64,000 bases of DNA from Streptomyces termitum (GTDB taxonomy: Bacteria > Actinomycetota > Actinomycetes > Streptomycetales > Streptomycetaceae): the NCBI RefSeq assembly GCF_014650175.1, contig NZ_BMUL01000001.1, forward strand, positions 102,012-166,011, given 5' to 3'. How positions within the stretch are numbered: position 1 is the stretch's first letter; each line of letters opens with the position of its first letter. The notes beneath the pieces were generated by a model. The model had not been told where the DNA came from. It saw only the letters and a program-made list of their open reading frames with translations, and searched no databases. The translations under genes and the position numbers were made by a program. Shown here one piece after another: positions 51,307 to 60,508 of this stretch.

Positions 51307-52743
51307 ATGTCAACCGTCAACCCCCGGCGCTGGTGGGCACTTCTCGTGCTCGCCACCGCGCAGTTCATGGTCATCATGGACACTTCGATCATCGGGGTCG
51401 CGCTCCCCGAGATGCAGAAGGACCTCGGCTTCAGCCAGGGCGAACTCCAGTGGGTCTTCAACGCCTACGTGATCGTCTTCGGCGGCCTGCTCCTCCTCGG
51501 CGGCCGCCTCTCCGACCTCGTCGGGGCCCGCAAGATCTTCGTCACCGGCTGGGCCGTGATGATCGCCGGCTCGGTCCTCGCCGCCGCCGCGCAGACCGCC
51601 TGGGTCGAGATCGCGGGCCGCGCCGTGCAGGGCGTCGGCGGCGCGCTCATCGCGCCCTCCGCGATGACCCTGCTGATGATGCTCTTCATGCACGACCCGA
51701 AGGAGCTCGGCAAGGCGATGGCGCTGTACGGCGCCGCGGCCCCGGCCGGCGGCACCGCGGGCGTCTTCCTCGGCGGCGTCTTCACCGAGTGGGCCGCCTG
51801 GCAGTGGGTCTTCATCATCTACATCCCGATCGGCCTGGCCACCCTCGCCGCCACCAAGCTCCTCCCGAACGTCGAGTCCCGCCGCGGCTCCGTCGACGTC
51901 CTCGGCGCCGTCGCCGTCACCGCCGGCCTCGCGCTCGCCGTCTTCGCCGTGGTCCGCGCCCCCGAGGTCGGCTGGGGCTCCACCGGCACGATCCTCCAGC
52001 TGGCCGGCGCCGCCGCCCTGCTGATCCTCTTCTTCGTGATCCAGAAGTCGATCCGCGAGCCGCTCATGCCGCTCAGCGTCTGGCGCGTCCCGCGCCTCGG
52101 CTCGGCCAACCTGGCGATGACGCTGCTCGGCGCCGCCTGGATCCCGATGTGGTACTTCCTGAACCTCTACCTCCAGCAGGTCCTCGGCTTCGGCGCCTTC
52201 GAGTCCGGTGCCGCGCTGCTCCCGATGACCGTCCTCCTGATGATCTTCATGACGGCCATCACCGCCCGCCTGATGATGAAGGTCGGCGCCAAGCCGCTCA
52301 TCGGCGGCGGCCTGCTGGTCCTCGCCGCCGGCCTGGTCTGGCTCGCCGCGGTCGAGCCCACCGGCACCTTCCTGGTGGACGTCCTGCCGGCCTCGCTGGT
52401 CGCCGCGCTCGGCATGTCCCTCGCCTACATCCCGACGATGATGACCGCCATGTCCGGCGCCCCGCAGGAGCAGGCGGGCCTCGCCTCCGGCATCGTCAAC
52501 ACCACCTACAACGTCGGCTCGGCCCTCGGCCTCGCCGCCCTCACCGCGGTCGCCATGTCGCAGGGCGCCGACCAGCTCGGCAACCTGCCCAAGCTCACCG
52601 AGGGCTTCTCGTCCGCCTTCGTCGGCGCCGCGATCATCGCCGCCGTCGGCGGTGTCGTCACCCTCCTGGTGATGAAGGGCGACAAGGCCGCCGCCGCCGA
52701 GGCCGCCGCCCCCGCCGCGCAGGGCGAGAAGGTCTCCGCCTGA
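51307..52743 (+). CDS. MFS drug exporter, DHA2 (14-TMS) family
   Basis: A 478-residue protein: LVLATAQFMVIMDTSIIGVALPEMQKDLGFSQGELQWVFNAYVIVFGGLLLLGGRLSDLVGARKIF has the motif D1 and motif A of DHA2 exporters; GRAVQGVGGALIAPSAMTLLM is the antiporter motif region. Fourteen helices expected. It probably exports a toxic or secondary metabolite by proton antiport. The regulator is not adjacent; two palindromes precede it. It lies 1.5 kb before the biosynthetic locus, but a terminator separates them. Confidence 0.9.
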   Translation: MSTVNPRRWWALLVLATAQFMVIMDTSIIGVALPEMQKDLGFSQGELQWVFNAYVIVFGGLLLLGGRLSDLVGARKIFVTGWAVMIAGSVLAAAAQTAWVEIAGRAVQGVGGALIAPSAMTLLMMLFMHDPKELGKAMALYGAAAPAGGTAGVFLGGVFTEWAAWQWVFIIYIPIGLATLAATKLLPNVESRRGSVDVLGAVAVTAGLALAVFAVVRAPEVGWGSTGTILQLAGAAALLILFFVIQKSIREPLMPLSVWRVPRLGSANLAMTLLGAAWIPMWYFLNLYLQQVLGFGAFESGAALLPMTVLLMIFMTAITARLMMKVGAKPLIGGGLLVLAAGLVWLAAVEPTGTFLVDVLPASLVAALGMSLAYIPTMMTAMSGAPQEQAGLASGIVNTTYNVGSALGLAALTAVAMSQGADQLGNLPKLTEGFSSAFVGAAIIAAVGGVVTLLVMKGDKAAAAEAAAPAAQGEKVSA

Positions 52744-52765
52744 CCCGTCCGGCAGCCGTACCCCG

Positions 52766-52810
52766 AAGGGGCCGCCCGATGTCCGTCCCGGACGTCGGGC
52801 GGCCCCTTTT
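52766..52810 (+). terminator. Rho-independent terminator after the MFS gene
   Basis: AAGGGGCCGCCCGATGTCC (52766-52784) pairs with 52789-52807 over 19 positions with one wobble, small loop, then TTT. It is 22 bp beyond the stop. Confidence 0.9.
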
Positions 52811-52820
52811 CCCGCGCCGG

Positions 52821-52938
52821 GGACCCGTACCGAGGGACCCGCACCGGGAGACCCGTACCGAGAAGCCCGTGCCGGGCCCCGTGCCGGGAGACCCGTACCG
52901 CATCCGGGATCCGTACCGGAAGACCCGTACCGAGAGGA
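52821..52938. repeat. Degenerate direct repeats of GACCCGTACCG
   Basis: About eight imperfect units (GGACCCGTACCGAG, GACCCGCACCGGGA, GACCCGTACCGAGA, GCCCGTGCCGGG, GACCCGTACCGCAT, GATCCGTACCGGAA, GACCCGTACCGAGA), mostly 14-18 bp apart. They fill the gap before the PLP lyase. Confidence 0.7.
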
Positions 52939-52949
52939 AGCAGGCACCC

Positions 52950-54134
52950 ATGGAACCCAAGCCCCTGGACCTGGCCACCCGTGCCGTCCACGTCGTCAAC
53001 GAGCCTTTCCCCGAGGGGAGCTGGCCGCTCTCCGTGCCGCTCGTGCAGTCCTCCGCCTTCGCCTTCGACTCCGCCGACGCGCTGGCCGGCGCGATGGCGG
53101 ACCCCGACGGCCGGTACGTCTACGGCCGCCGGGGCAATCCGACCGTCCGGGCCCTGGAGCGGACCCTCGCCGGGCTGGAGCGGGGGGCCTGTGCCCTCGC
53201 CTTCTCCTCCGGGATGGGCGCGATCAGCGGCGTCCTGCTGGCGCTGCTCAAGCCGGGCGACCGGGTGGTGGCCCAGCGCTGCCTGTACGGCGGGACGCAC
53301 GCGGTCCTGGCCGACCTCGCCGCGCGGTACGGGATCGAGGTCGTCCGGATCTCCGGCGACGACCCGGCGGAGTTCGAGGCGGCGGCCGTGCACCCGGCGA
53401 CCCGGCTGCTGGTCCTGGAGACCGTCGCCAACCCCACCGGGCAGGTCCCCGACCTGCCCGGACTGCTCGCCGCCGCCCGCCGCCTGGGGGTGCTGAGCAT
53501 GGTGGACAACTCGCTGGCCTCGCCGGTGCTGTGCCGCCCGCTGGAGCTGGGCGCGGACGTCGTCGTCCACTCCACCACCAAGTACCTCTCCGGCCATTCC
53601 GATGTACTGGGCGGCGCGGCCGTCTTCGCCGACGACGGGCTGCGCCGCCGGATCTGGCCGCGCACGGTCGAACTCGGCGCCTGCGCCGACCCGTTCGCGG
53701 CCTGGCTGGTGCTGCGCGGGATACCGACGCTGCCGCTGCGGATGCGCGAGCACTGCGCCGGCGCGGCGGTGCTGGCACAGCGGCTGGAGGGGCGGCCGGA
53801 GGTGACGGCCGTGCACTACCCGTGGCTGCCGTCGCACCCCTCGTACGCCCTGGCCAGGAAGGTGCTCTCGGGCGGCGGCGGGCTGCTCTCCTTCGAGCTG
53901 GCGGGCGGCCGGGAGGCGGGCCGGGCCTTCATCGAGCGGGTCCGGATCGGCCGGCTGGCGCTCTCGCTGGGCGGCGTGGAGACGCTGGTGACGCACCCGG
54001 CCTCGACCTCGCACCGGGAGCTGGACGGGGCCGAGCTGGCGGCGGCCGGGGTGGCGCCGGGGCTGGTCCGGATGTCGGTGGGCATCGAGGCGGTCGAGGA
54101 CCTGTGGGCGGATGTGGAACAGGCCCTGGAATGA
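52950..54134 (+). CDS. Trans-sulfuration PLP enzyme (cystathionine gamma-lyase/synthase or methionine gamma-lyase type)
   Basis: A 394-residue fold-type I enzyme of the Cys/Met metabolism family. VPLVQSSAFAF, YGRRGNPTVRALERTLAGLE, ALAFSSGMGAISGVLLALL, the Asp in MVDNSLASPVLC and the PLP lysine Lys211 in HSTTKYLSGHSDVLGG; the end has LSLGGVETLVTHPASTSH. The reaction (gamma-elimination or replacement, or beta-elimination) cannot be read off. GAGAGGAAG lies about ten bases before ATG 52950. A sulfur-amino-acid enzyme next to a metK-metH locus is suggestive, but its own terminator-like end and the new promoter downstream argue for a separate unit. Confidence 0.9.
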   Translation: MEPKPLDLATRAVHVVNEPFPEGSWPLSVPLVQSSAFAFDSADALAGAMADPDGRYVYGRRGNPTVRALERTLAGLERGACALAFSSGMGAISGVLLALLKPGDRVVAQRCLYGGTHAVLADLAARYGIEVVRISGDDPAEFEAAAVHPATRLLVLETVANPTGQVPDLPGLLAAARRLGVLSMVDNSLASPVLCRPLELGADVVVHSTTKYLSGHSDVLGGAAVFADDGLRRRIWPRTVELGACADPFAAWLVLRGIPTLPLRMREHCAGAAVLAQRLEGRPEVTAVHYPWLPSHPSYALARKVLSGGGGLLSFELAGGREAGRAFIERVRIGRLALSLGGVETLVTHPASTSHRELDGAELAAAGVAPGLVRMSVGIEAVEDLWADVEQALE

Positions 54135-54157
54135 GGGCCCTTGAGCCTTCTTTTGGG

Positions 54158-54187
54158 TTGACAAAATAAATGGTTGATTCGTAGATT
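54158..54187 (+). promoter_or_regulatory. Consensus-like -35/-10 promoter before the biosynthetic locus
   Basis: TTGACA (54158-54163), 18-bp spacer, TAGATT (54182-54187), in an unusually AT-rich stretch. It fits a principal-sigma (HrdB) promoter and lies 48 bp before the MaoC-like gene. Confidence 0.7.
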
Positions 54188-54234
54188 GGGTGATGCCAGG
54201 AAACGTAGAACTCCTAGGTCAAGGGGGGCGCGCG

Positions 54235-54780
54235 ATGCGCTACTTCGAGGACTTCCGGCCCGGCGACGTCCACGAGCTGGGCGCCGTCACCGTCACGGCG
54301 GAGGAGGTGCTGGAGTTCGGCAGGCGCTTCGACCCGCAGCCCTTCCACACGGATCCCGAGCGGGCGAAGGACTCGCCCTTCAAGGGTCTGATCGCGAGCG
54401 GTTTCCACACCCAGGCGCTCTTCATGCGCCGGTACGTGGACGGACTGCTCGCCTACAGCGACTGTCTCGGCTCGCCCGGCATCGACGAGGTCCGCTACCT
54501 GCGGCCCGTCCGCCCGGGCGACGTCCTGACCGCCCGCGTCGAGATCCTCGGCGCCACCCCGTCGCCGTTCAATCCCGCCACCGGCACCGTCAAACCGCGG
54601 TGCACGCTGGTGGCCGCCGACGGGGCGGCCGTGTTCAGCATGATCCTGCACAGCATCTTCCGCCGCCGACCGGCCGAGACCGACGCCGCGCATCCGTCGT
54701 CGTTGCCCGCGGCCCAGGATCCCGTCGGCTGCGCCGGCGGCGCGCGGGCGAAGCGCTGTGTGCCGGCCATGACCGCCTGA
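54235..54780 (+). CDS. MaoC-like hot-dog fold protein
   Basis: A 181-residue protein: RYFEDFRPGDVHELGAVTVTAEEVLEFGRRFDPQPFHTDPERA is the MaoC hydratase 2 signature, with the catalytic Asp/His of DPQPFHTDP; FKGLIASGFHTQALFMRRYVD and RYLRPVRPGDVLTARVEI follow. The family hydrates or dehydrates acyl thioesters (CoA or carrier protein). The last ~35 residues are irregular and unlike the family. AAGGGGGG precedes the ATG. It opens the locus, perhaps acting on the carrier-bound intermediate. Confidence 0.87.
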   Translation: MRYFEDFRPGDVHELGAVTVTAEEVLEFGRRFDPQPFHTDPERAKDSPFKGLIASGFHTQALFMRRYVDGLLAYSDCLGSPGIDEVRYLRPVRPGDVLTARVEILGATPSPFNPATGTVKPRCTLVAADGAAVFSMILHSIFRRRPAETDAAHPSSLPAAQDPVGCAGGARAKRCVPAMTA

Positions 54781-54873
54781 CGGGTCCGTATGCCCGCCCG
54801 GCCCTGAACACGGCCGCCCGCACCACCTCCCCACCCGCTCGCACTTCCCACACCGACCGAAGGGGGACCTCCC

Positions 54874-55716
54874 GTGGAGGCCGTATCCCGCACCGCCCAG
54901 TGGACCGCCGCAGCGCGGGCCCTGGAGACCGAGCGCGAGGACCGGCTGTTCGCCGATCCCTACGCGCGCACCGTCGCCGACGAGATCGGCTTCGAGCTGC
55001 TGAAGCGCTACGACGGGGGCGGCATCGTGCCCTTCCTCGCCATCCGCACCACCTACCTCGACCGGGCCGTCGTCCGGACCGTCCGGGAGCGCGGCATCCG
55101 CCAGGTCGTCTTCCTCGCCGCCGGCATGGACACCCGCTTCTACCGGCTGCCCTGGCCCGACGGCGTCACCGTCTACGAGCTCGACCGCCCCGCCCTCCTC
55201 GACGCCAAGGCCGGGATGCTGAAGGACGAGCCGGCCCCCGCCGGCCGCACCCGGGTCGCCGTCCCCGTCGACCTCACCCAGGACTGGACCGGCGCCCTGA
55301 AGGAGGCCGGCTGGAAGAGCGACGAGCCCGTCCTCTGGGTCGTCGAGGGCCTGCTGTTCTTCCTCCCCGAGCAGGCCGTACGGACCCTGATCTCGACGCT
55401 CTCCGCGCACGCCGCCCCCGGCTCCGTGCTGCTCGGCGACGTCATCTCCCGGGCCGCCCTGGTCAACCCGCTGGCCCGGAGCTTCATGAAGGCGCTGGCG
55501 GAGGACGGCAACCCCTGGCTCTTCGGCACCGAGGAGCCCGAGGCCCTGCTCGCCGAGTGCGGCTGGGACGTCCGCGAGGTCCGGCAGCCCGGCGAGGACG
55601 GCGCCGACTTCGAGCGCTGGCCCTACCCGGTGCCCGCCCGCACCGTCCCCGGCGTCCCCCGCTCCTTCCTCTTCACCTGCGACCTGCCGACGACCAGCCA
55701 GGAGGTGGCCGCGTGA
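54874..55716 (+). CDS. SAM-dependent methyltransferase, LCM/PPM1-like (TIGR00027-type)
   Basis: A 280-residue methyltransferase of the leucine carboxyl methyltransferase-like family frequent in actinobacteria: TAQWTAAARALETEREDRLFADPYA, then RTTYLDRAVV, QVVFLAAGMDTRFYRLPWPDGVTVYELDRPALLDAK (motif I and acidic loop), WVVEGLLFFLPEQAV. Members O-methylate small metabolites. GTG 54874 begins after GAAGGGGGACC. Its stop overlaps the next methyltransferase start (GTGA). About 90 bp separate it from MaoC. Confidence 0.9.
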   Translation: MEAVSRTAQWTAAARALETEREDRLFADPYARTVADEIGFELLKRYDGGGIVPFLAIRTTYLDRAVVRTVRERGIRQVVFLAAGMDTRFYRLPWPDGVTVYELDRPALLDAKAGMLKDEPAPAGRTRVAVPVDLTQDWTGALKEAGWKSDEPVLWVVEGLLFFLPEQAVRTLISTLSAHAAPGSVLLGDVISRAALVNPLARSFMKALAEDGNPWLFGTEEPEALLAECGWDVREVRQPGEDGADFERWPYPVPARTVPGVPRSFLFTCDLPTTSQEVAA

Positions 55717-56756
55717 GCGCCCACGACTTCCACCAGAGAGTCATCACCGACGCCGGCGCGGCGGTGCGCGGCCTGACCGTCGCGCTCGGCGAGCGCCTCG
55801 GCCTCTACCGGGCCCTCGCCGACCACGGCCCGATCACCGCCGGGGACCTGGCGGCGAAGACCGGCACGAACGAGCGGTACGTGGAGGAGTGGCTGCACGC
55901 CCAGCTCTCCGCCGGATACGTCGAGCGGCACCCGAGCTCGCTCACGTACACCCTGCCCGCCGACCACGCCGAGGTGCTCGCCGACCCGAAGGCCGTCACC
56001 TTCGCCGCCGGTTTCTTCACCGCCCTGAAGGCGCTGTACGCCACCGAGGACCTGCTGGTCGAGGCGTACCGCAGCGGCGACGGCGTCGGCTGGGCCGAGC
56101 ACGACGCCGCCCTCGACACCGGCATGGGCTCCTTCTTCCAGCCGACGTACGAGCACAAGCTGGTGCCCGACTGGCTGCCCTCGCTGCACCAGGTCACCGA
56201 CAAGCTGGCGGCGGGCGGCACGGTCGCGGACGTCGGCTGCGGCGTCGGCCACACCACCCTCCTCATCGCGAAGGCGTTCCCCAACGCCACCGTGCACGGC
56301 TTCGACTACTCCGAGGAGGCCATCGCGATCGCCCGCGAGCTGGCCGAGGAGGCCGGTCTCTCCGGCCGGGTCGTCTTCGAGGTCGCCTCCGCCGACGACT
56401 ACCCCGGCACCGGCTACGACCTGGTCTGCTTCTTCAACGCCCTGCACGACATGGGCGACCCGGTCGCCGCCGCCCAGCACGTGCTGGGCTCGCTGGACGC
56501 CGACGGCACCTGGATGCTCGTCGAGTCCAACGTCTCCCCGCGGGACGTCGACGTCCAGACCCCGGCCGCCCGCATGTTCATGGCCCTGTCCGCCGTGATG
56601 TGCCTGCCGGTCGCCGTCGCCCAGCGCGGTCCGCACGCGCTCGGCAACCACTCGGGCGAGCGGGCCTTCCGCGCCATCGCCGAGGAGGCCGGCTTCACCC
56701 GCTGGCGGCGCGCGAACGAGACGCCCGTGAACGCGGTCTACGAAGTCCGCCCGTAA
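55713..56756 (+). CDS. SAM-dependent methyltransferase with N-terminal winged helix
   Basis: A 347-residue protein. Residues 1-100 form a winged-helix dimer part (ALGERLGLYRALADHGPITAGDLAAKTGTNERYVEEWLHAQLSAGYVERH); the Rossmann domain has GTVADVGCGVGHTTLLIAKAFPNATVHGFDYSEEAIAIA and GYDLVCFFNALHDMGDPVAAAQHV. This is the layout of actinobacterial methyltransferases acting on secondary metabolites. Coupled to the upstream methyltransferase by a 4-bp overlap; 22 bp before the oxygenase. Methyl acceptor unknown: an N-hydroxyl made by the next enzyme is one candidate. Confidence 0.9.
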   Translation: MSAHDFHQRVITDAGAAVRGLTVALGERLGLYRALADHGPITAGDLAAKTGTNERYVEEWLHAQLSAGYVERHPSSLTYTLPADHAEVLADPKAVTFAAGFFTALKALYATEDLLVEAYRSGDGVGWAEHDAALDTGMGSFFQPTYEHKLVPDWLPSLHQVTDKLAAGGTVADVGCGVGHTTLLIAKAFPNATVHGFDYSEEAIAIARELAEEAGLSGRVVFEVASADDYPGTGYDLVCFFNALHDMGDPVAAAQHVLGSLDADGTWMLVESNVSPRDVDVQTPAARMFMALSAVMCLPVAVAQRGPHALGNHSGERAFRAIAEEAGFTRWRRANETPVNAVYEVRP

Positions 56757-56778
56757 CCCCCCGCGAAGGAGCCAGACC

Positions 56779-57672
56779 ATGGGCGTCGCCGCCCCCCTGC
56801 CCGTCACCGACCGCTTCATGGAGGTCCTGGCGCGGCTCAGCGAGCGGTCCGTCGAGGACTACTACAACCCGTACCAGACCTTCCAGTGGCCCGAGACCCT
56901 GGAGGAGAACCGTTTCTGGATGACGCCGGAGCTGCTCACCGTCTTCGGCACCGAGCACTACGACCGCCTCGGTGAGGAAACGCTTCAGCGCCTCTCGAAG
57001 TGGGAGTCGGTCAACTTCTACAGCCTCAACGTGCACGGCATCCGCGAACTCCTCATCGAGGTCGTCGGCCGCATCCACATGCCCGGCTTCGAGGTGCCGT
57101 CCGACTTCTTCCACCACTTCATCGGCGAGGAGAACGAACACATGTGGTTCTTCTCCGAGTTCTGCCGCCGCTACGGCCACAAGATCTACGGCTCCACCGC
57201 CATGCGCGCCGACGCCGCCTGGGAACCCGAGATCGAGAACTTCCTCGTCTTCACCCGCATCCTCTTCTTCGAGGAGCTGGTCGACCACTACAACTCCCGG
57301 ATGGCGAAGGACACCTCCCTCTGCCACACCATCCGCGAGGTCAACCGCATCCACCACCAGGACGAGTCCCGGCACATCGCCTTCGGCCGCGAACTGGTCT
57401 CCCTGCTGTACCAGCGCATGTGCCAGGCCGTGAGCGCCGAACGCGTCCGCGAGGTGGAGGCGTACCTCAAGCGGTACGTCGTCTACAGCGTCAACTCCCT
57501 CTACAACCCGCACGTGTACAAGGACGCCGGCATCGCCGACCCGCTCGGCCTGCGCAACGCGCTCATCGCCGACCCGGCCCGCCGCGCCCACGAGCGCAAG
57601 GCGATCCGCAAGCCGCTCGCCTTCTTCCTGAAGACCGGGATCTTCTCCGACGACGTCCTGCCCGTCCTCTGA
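56779..57672 (+). CDS. AurF-family non-haem diiron N-oxygenase
   Basis: A 297-residue all-helical oxygenase. All seven AurF-type ligands can be placed: Glu76, Glu118 and His121 (GEENEHMWFF), Glu165/166 (FFEELVDHYN), and His192, Glu196, His199 (HHQDESRH) with the H-x3-E-x2-H spacing of AurF. AurF converts an arylamine to nitro; relatives N-hydroxylate amines or act on carrier-bound amino acids. Beside a carrier protein and its amino-acid ligase, N-oxidation of a tethered amino acid is the best guess. Good AGGAG before the ATG. Confidence 0.92.
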   Translation: MGVAAPLPVTDRFMEVLARLSERSVEDYYNPYQTFQWPETLEENRFWMTPELLTVFGTEHYDRLGEETLQRLSKWESVNFYSLNVHGIRELLIEVVGRIHMPGFEVPSDFFHHFIGEENEHMWFFSEFCRRYGHKIYGSTAMRADAAWEPEIENFLVFTRILFFEELVDHYNSRMAKDTSLCHTIREVNRIHHQDESRHIAFGRELVSLLYQRMCQAVSAERVREVEAYLKRYVVYSVNSLYNPHVYKDAGIADPLGLRNALIADPARRAHERKAIRKPLAFFLKTGIFSDDVLPVL

Positions 57673-57723
57673 GACCGTCCCGGCGCCCTCACCCGTGAGC
57701 CCTCACCGAGAGGTGCACCGACC

Positions 57724-58575
57724 ATGACCGTCACCACCCCCGAGACCGTCGGGGCGACCAGGGGCCTGCCCTCCCTGGGACCGGAGGGGACCCGCCTGCT
57801 GCGGCTCCTCGACGACACCTTCGAGGGCTGGGGACTGAGCGCGGGCGCCCGCCCGATGACCATGCCCCCGCTGCTGCCCGCCGCCGACCTCGCCCGGCTC
57901 GACTACTACGACAACTTCCCCCACCAGGCCGTCCTCGCCGCCCCGCTCGACCTGGACCGGCGCCTGACCACCCCCTTCGACGAGGCCCGCGGCCAGTGGC
58001 CCGCCGCCTCCCTCGAACCGGCCGGCCTCGGCCTGCCGTCCGCCTCCTGCTACGCCGTCTACCTCGACCACCAGGGCCGGCAGGTCGCCGACGACACCCT
58101 CGTCACCATCTGCTCCTGGTGCTTCCGCAAGGAGACCCACTACGAGGGCATGCGGCGCCAGCTCGGCTTCCGCATGCGGGAGGTCGTCGCCCTCGGCACC
58201 CGCGAGCACGCCGAGGACCACCTCGCCGCCTTCACCGCCCGCATCGAGTCCTTCGCCGCCGCCGTCGGCCTCACCCTCCGCAAGGAGGCCGCCTGCGACC
58301 CCTTCTTCGACAAGGGCGGCTCCAAGGCCCTGCTCCAGCGGCTCACCCCGGTCAAGCACGAGTTCCTGTACGAGGACCTGGCCATCGCCTCGGTCAACAC
58401 CCACCGGAACTTCTTCGGCGACCGCTGCGCCATCACCCTCGGCTCCGGCGGCCCCGCCTTCACCAGCTGCGTGGCCTTCGGCCTCGAACGCTGGCTCTCC
58501 GCCCTGACCCGCCGCCACGGCGGCTGGGAAGCGGCCACCCGGGCCGTCCTGGACGCGGCCGGGCCGGTGACCTGA
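57724..58575 (+). CDS. Amino acid:[carrier protein] ligase (class II aminoacyl-tRNA synthetase homologue)
   Basis: A 283-residue protein that looks like the catalytic core of atypical (methanogen-type) seryl-tRNA synthetases without a tRNA-binding arm. Motif 2 is SWCFRKETHYEGMRRQLGFRMREVVALG, and motif 3 GSGGPAFTSCVAFGLERWLSAL with the class II Arg. Cys109, Glu153 and Cys249 match the spacing of the zinc triad (Cys-Glu-Cys) of Bradyrhizobium amino acid:CP ligases, which activate Gly or Ala and load it onto a carrier protein. The carrier and its activating transferase follow directly. The amino acid used here is not known. Confidence 0.9.
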   Translation: MTVTTPETVGATRGLPSLGPEGTRLLRLLDDTFEGWGLSAGARPMTMPPLLPAADLARLDYYDNFPHQAVLAAPLDLDRRLTTPFDEARGQWPAASLEPAGLGLPSASCYAVYLDHQGRQVADDTLVTICSWCFRKETHYEGMRRQLGFRMREVVALGTREHAEDHLAAFTARIESFAAAVGLTLRKEAACDPFFDKGGSKALLQRLTPVKHEFLYEDLAIASVNTHRNFFGDRCAITLGSGGPAFTSCVAFGLERWLSALTRRHGGWEAATRAVLDAAGPVT

Positions 58576-58576
58576 C

Positions 58577-59020
58577 GTGCCGGCCCGTCCCGTCGCCCCG
58601 CCGGCGGGCGGCCTGGGCTGGGCGAACCTCGGCATGGACATCGTGTCCGTCAACCGTGTCCGCCGGCTCCTCGCGCAGTACGGGGAGCGCTTCTTCGAGC
58701 GGATGCTCACCCCCGGCGAACTCGCCGACTGCCGCACCTCCGACGGGCTCGACGTGCTGAGCCTGTGCGGCCGGATCGCGGCCAAGGAAGCGGCCTTCAA
58801 GACCTTACGGGTCCGGGGCAGGTTCCTGCCCTGGCCGGACATCGTGGTGCGGCGCTCCGACGGCGGCTGGCCGCTCGTCGAACTGCGCGGCGCCGCCGCC
58901 GACATGGCGGCCGACTCCGGCATCACCGAGATCACCGTGTCCATCAGCCACGACGTGGACTACGCGGTGGCGGTCGCCGCCCCGATCATCGCCCCCACCC
59001 CATCCAGTCACACGAGTTGA
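58577..59020 (+). CDS. AcpS-type 4'-phosphopantetheinyl transferase, with a TTA codon
   Basis: A 147-residue holo-ACP synthase family protein: [31 protein letters not shown] (Mg2+-binding Asp) and [15 protein letters not shown] (second metal Glu) are the two AcpS motifs. It would attach phosphopantetheine to Ser36 of the following carrier protein. Leu77 is encoded by TTA (58805-58807), the rare codon read by bldA tRNA in Streptomyces, so carrier activation may wait for development. GTG 58577 begins 2 bp after the ligase stop. Confidence 0.92.
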   Translation: MPARPVAPPAGGLGWANLGMDIVSVNRVRRLLAQYGERFFERMLTPGELADCRTSDGLDVLSLCGRIAAKEAAFKTLRVRGRFLPWPDIVVRRSDGGWPLVELRGAAADMAADSGITEITVSISHDVDYAVAVAAPIIAPTPSSHTS

Positions 59021-59031
59021 GGAGAACCACC

Positions 59032-59289
59032 ATGGCCGACGGCCTGCAGCAGGTGAAGAACTGGATCCTGGAGCGCCACCCGGAGCGCCAGGACATCGCC
59101 CCCGACCTCGACCTCATCGAGAACCGGCTCATCGACTCCCTCTCCTTCGTCGAGTTCGTCTTCCTCCTGGAGCAGGAGAGCGGCGTCTCCATCCAGATGG
59201 AGACCCTGGAGGTCGACGCCATCCGCACCCTCGGCGCCATCGAGCGGCACTTCTTCGCCACGTCCGGGGCGGAGGTGGCGCAGGCATGA
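59032..59289 (+). CDS. Acyl/aminoacyl carrier protein
   Basis: An 85-residue four-helix carrier protein. The phosphopantetheine Ser is Ser36 in [17 protein letters not shown]. The helix II acidic pattern and [12 protein letters not shown] end are usual. GAGGAGAACC precedes the ATG. It is the partner of the amino acid ligase; the DSL motif and position suggest it holds a single amino acid rather than polyketide chains. Its TGA overlaps the metK ATG. Confidence 0.95.
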   Translation: MADGLQQVKNWILERHPERQDIAPDLDLIENRLIDSLSFVEFVFLLEQESGVSIQMETLEVDAIRTLGAIERHFFATSGAEVAQA

Positions 59290-60506
59290 GCGGGCGCCTC
59301 TTCACCTCGGAGTCCGTCACCGAGGGACACCCCGACAAGATCGCCGACCGGATCAGCGACACCATCCTCGACGCGCTCCTCGCGCAGGACCCGCAGTCCC
59401 GGGTCGCCGTCGAGACCCTGATCACCACCGGCCAGGTCCACATCGCCGGCGAGGTCACCACCAGCGCCTACGCGCCGATAGCCCAGCTCGTCCGGGACGC
59501 CATCCTGGACATCGGCTACGACTCCTCCGCGAAGGGCTTCGACGGCGCCTCCTGCGGCGTCTCGGTCTCCATCGGCGCCCAGTCCCCGGACATCGCCCAG
59601 GGCGTCGACACCGCCTACGAGTCCCGGGTCGAGGGCACCGAGGACGCGCTCGCCGCGCAGGGCGCCGGCGACCAGGGCCTGATGTTCGGCTACGCCTGCG
59701 ACGACACCGCCGAGCTGATGCCGCTGCCCATCGCGCTCGCCCACCGGCTCGCCCGCCGGCTCACCGAGGTCCGCAAGGACGGCACCGTGCCCTACCTGCG
59801 CCCGGACGGCAAGACGCAGGTCACCATCGAGTACGACGGCGACCGCCCGGTCCGCCTCGACACGGTCGTCGTCTCCTCGCAGCACGCGGCCGACATCTCC
59901 GTCGAGGGCCTGCTCGCCCCCGACGTCCGCGAGCACGTCGTCGAGCACGTCCTCAAGGAGCTCGTCGAGGAGGGCGTCACCCTGGAGTCCGACGGCTACC
60001 GGCTGCTTGTCAACCCGACCGGGCGCTTCGAGGTCGGCGGCCCGATGGGCGACGCGGGCCTCACCGGCCGCAAGATCATCATCGACACGTACGGCGGCAT
60101 GGCCCGCCACGGCGGCGGCGCCTTCTCCGGCAAGGACCCCTCCAAGGTCGACCGCTCGGCCGCCTACGCCATGCGCTGGGTCGCCAAGAACGTCGTCGCC
60201 GCCGGTCTCGCCCGCCGCTGCGAGGTGCAGGTCGCGTACGCCATCGGCAAGGCCGAGCCGGTCGGCCTCTTCGTCGAGACCTTCGGCACCGAGACCGTGC
60301 CCGTCGCCCGCATCCAGGACGCCGTCCGCGAGGTCTTCGACCTCCGCCCGGCCGCGATCATCCGCGACCTCGACCTCAAGCGGCCGGTGTACGCGGCGAC
60401 CGCCGCCTACGGACACTTCGGCCGCGAGCTGCCGGACTTCACCTGGGAGCGCACCGACCGTGCCGACGCCCTCGCGAAGGCCGCCCGCCGGGACGAAGGG
60501 GCCTGA
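59286..60506 (+). CDS. metK: S-adenosylmethionine synthetase
   Basis: A 406-residue enzyme with all MAT motifs: [90 protein letters not shown] and [22 protein letters not shown]. It makes SAM from methionine and ATP. The ATGA overlap with the carrier gene places it in the biosynthetic unit, so it is probably a dedicated second copy that feeds the two methyltransferases (inference; the housekeeping copy would lie elsewhere). Confidence 0.97.
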   Translation: MSGRLFTSESVTEGHPDKIADRISDTILDALLAQDPQSRVAVETLITTGQVHIAGEVTTSAYAPIAQLVRDAILDIGYDSSAKGFDGASCGVSVSIGAQSPDIAQGVDTAYESRVEGTEDALAAQGAGDQGLMFGYACDDTAELMPLPIALAHRLARRLTEVRKDGTVPYLRPDGKTQVTIEYDGDRPVRLDTVVVSSQHAADISVEGLLAPDVREHVVEHVLKELVEEGVTLESDGYRLLVNPTGRFEVGGPMGDAGLTGRKIIIDTYGGMARHGGGAFSGKDPSKVDRSAAYAMRWVAKNVVAAGLARRCEVQVAYAIGKAEPVGLFVETFGTETVPVARIQDAVREVFDLRPAAIIRDLDLKRPVYAATAAYGHFGRELPDFTWERTDRADALAKAARRDEGA

Positions 60507-60508
60507 CC

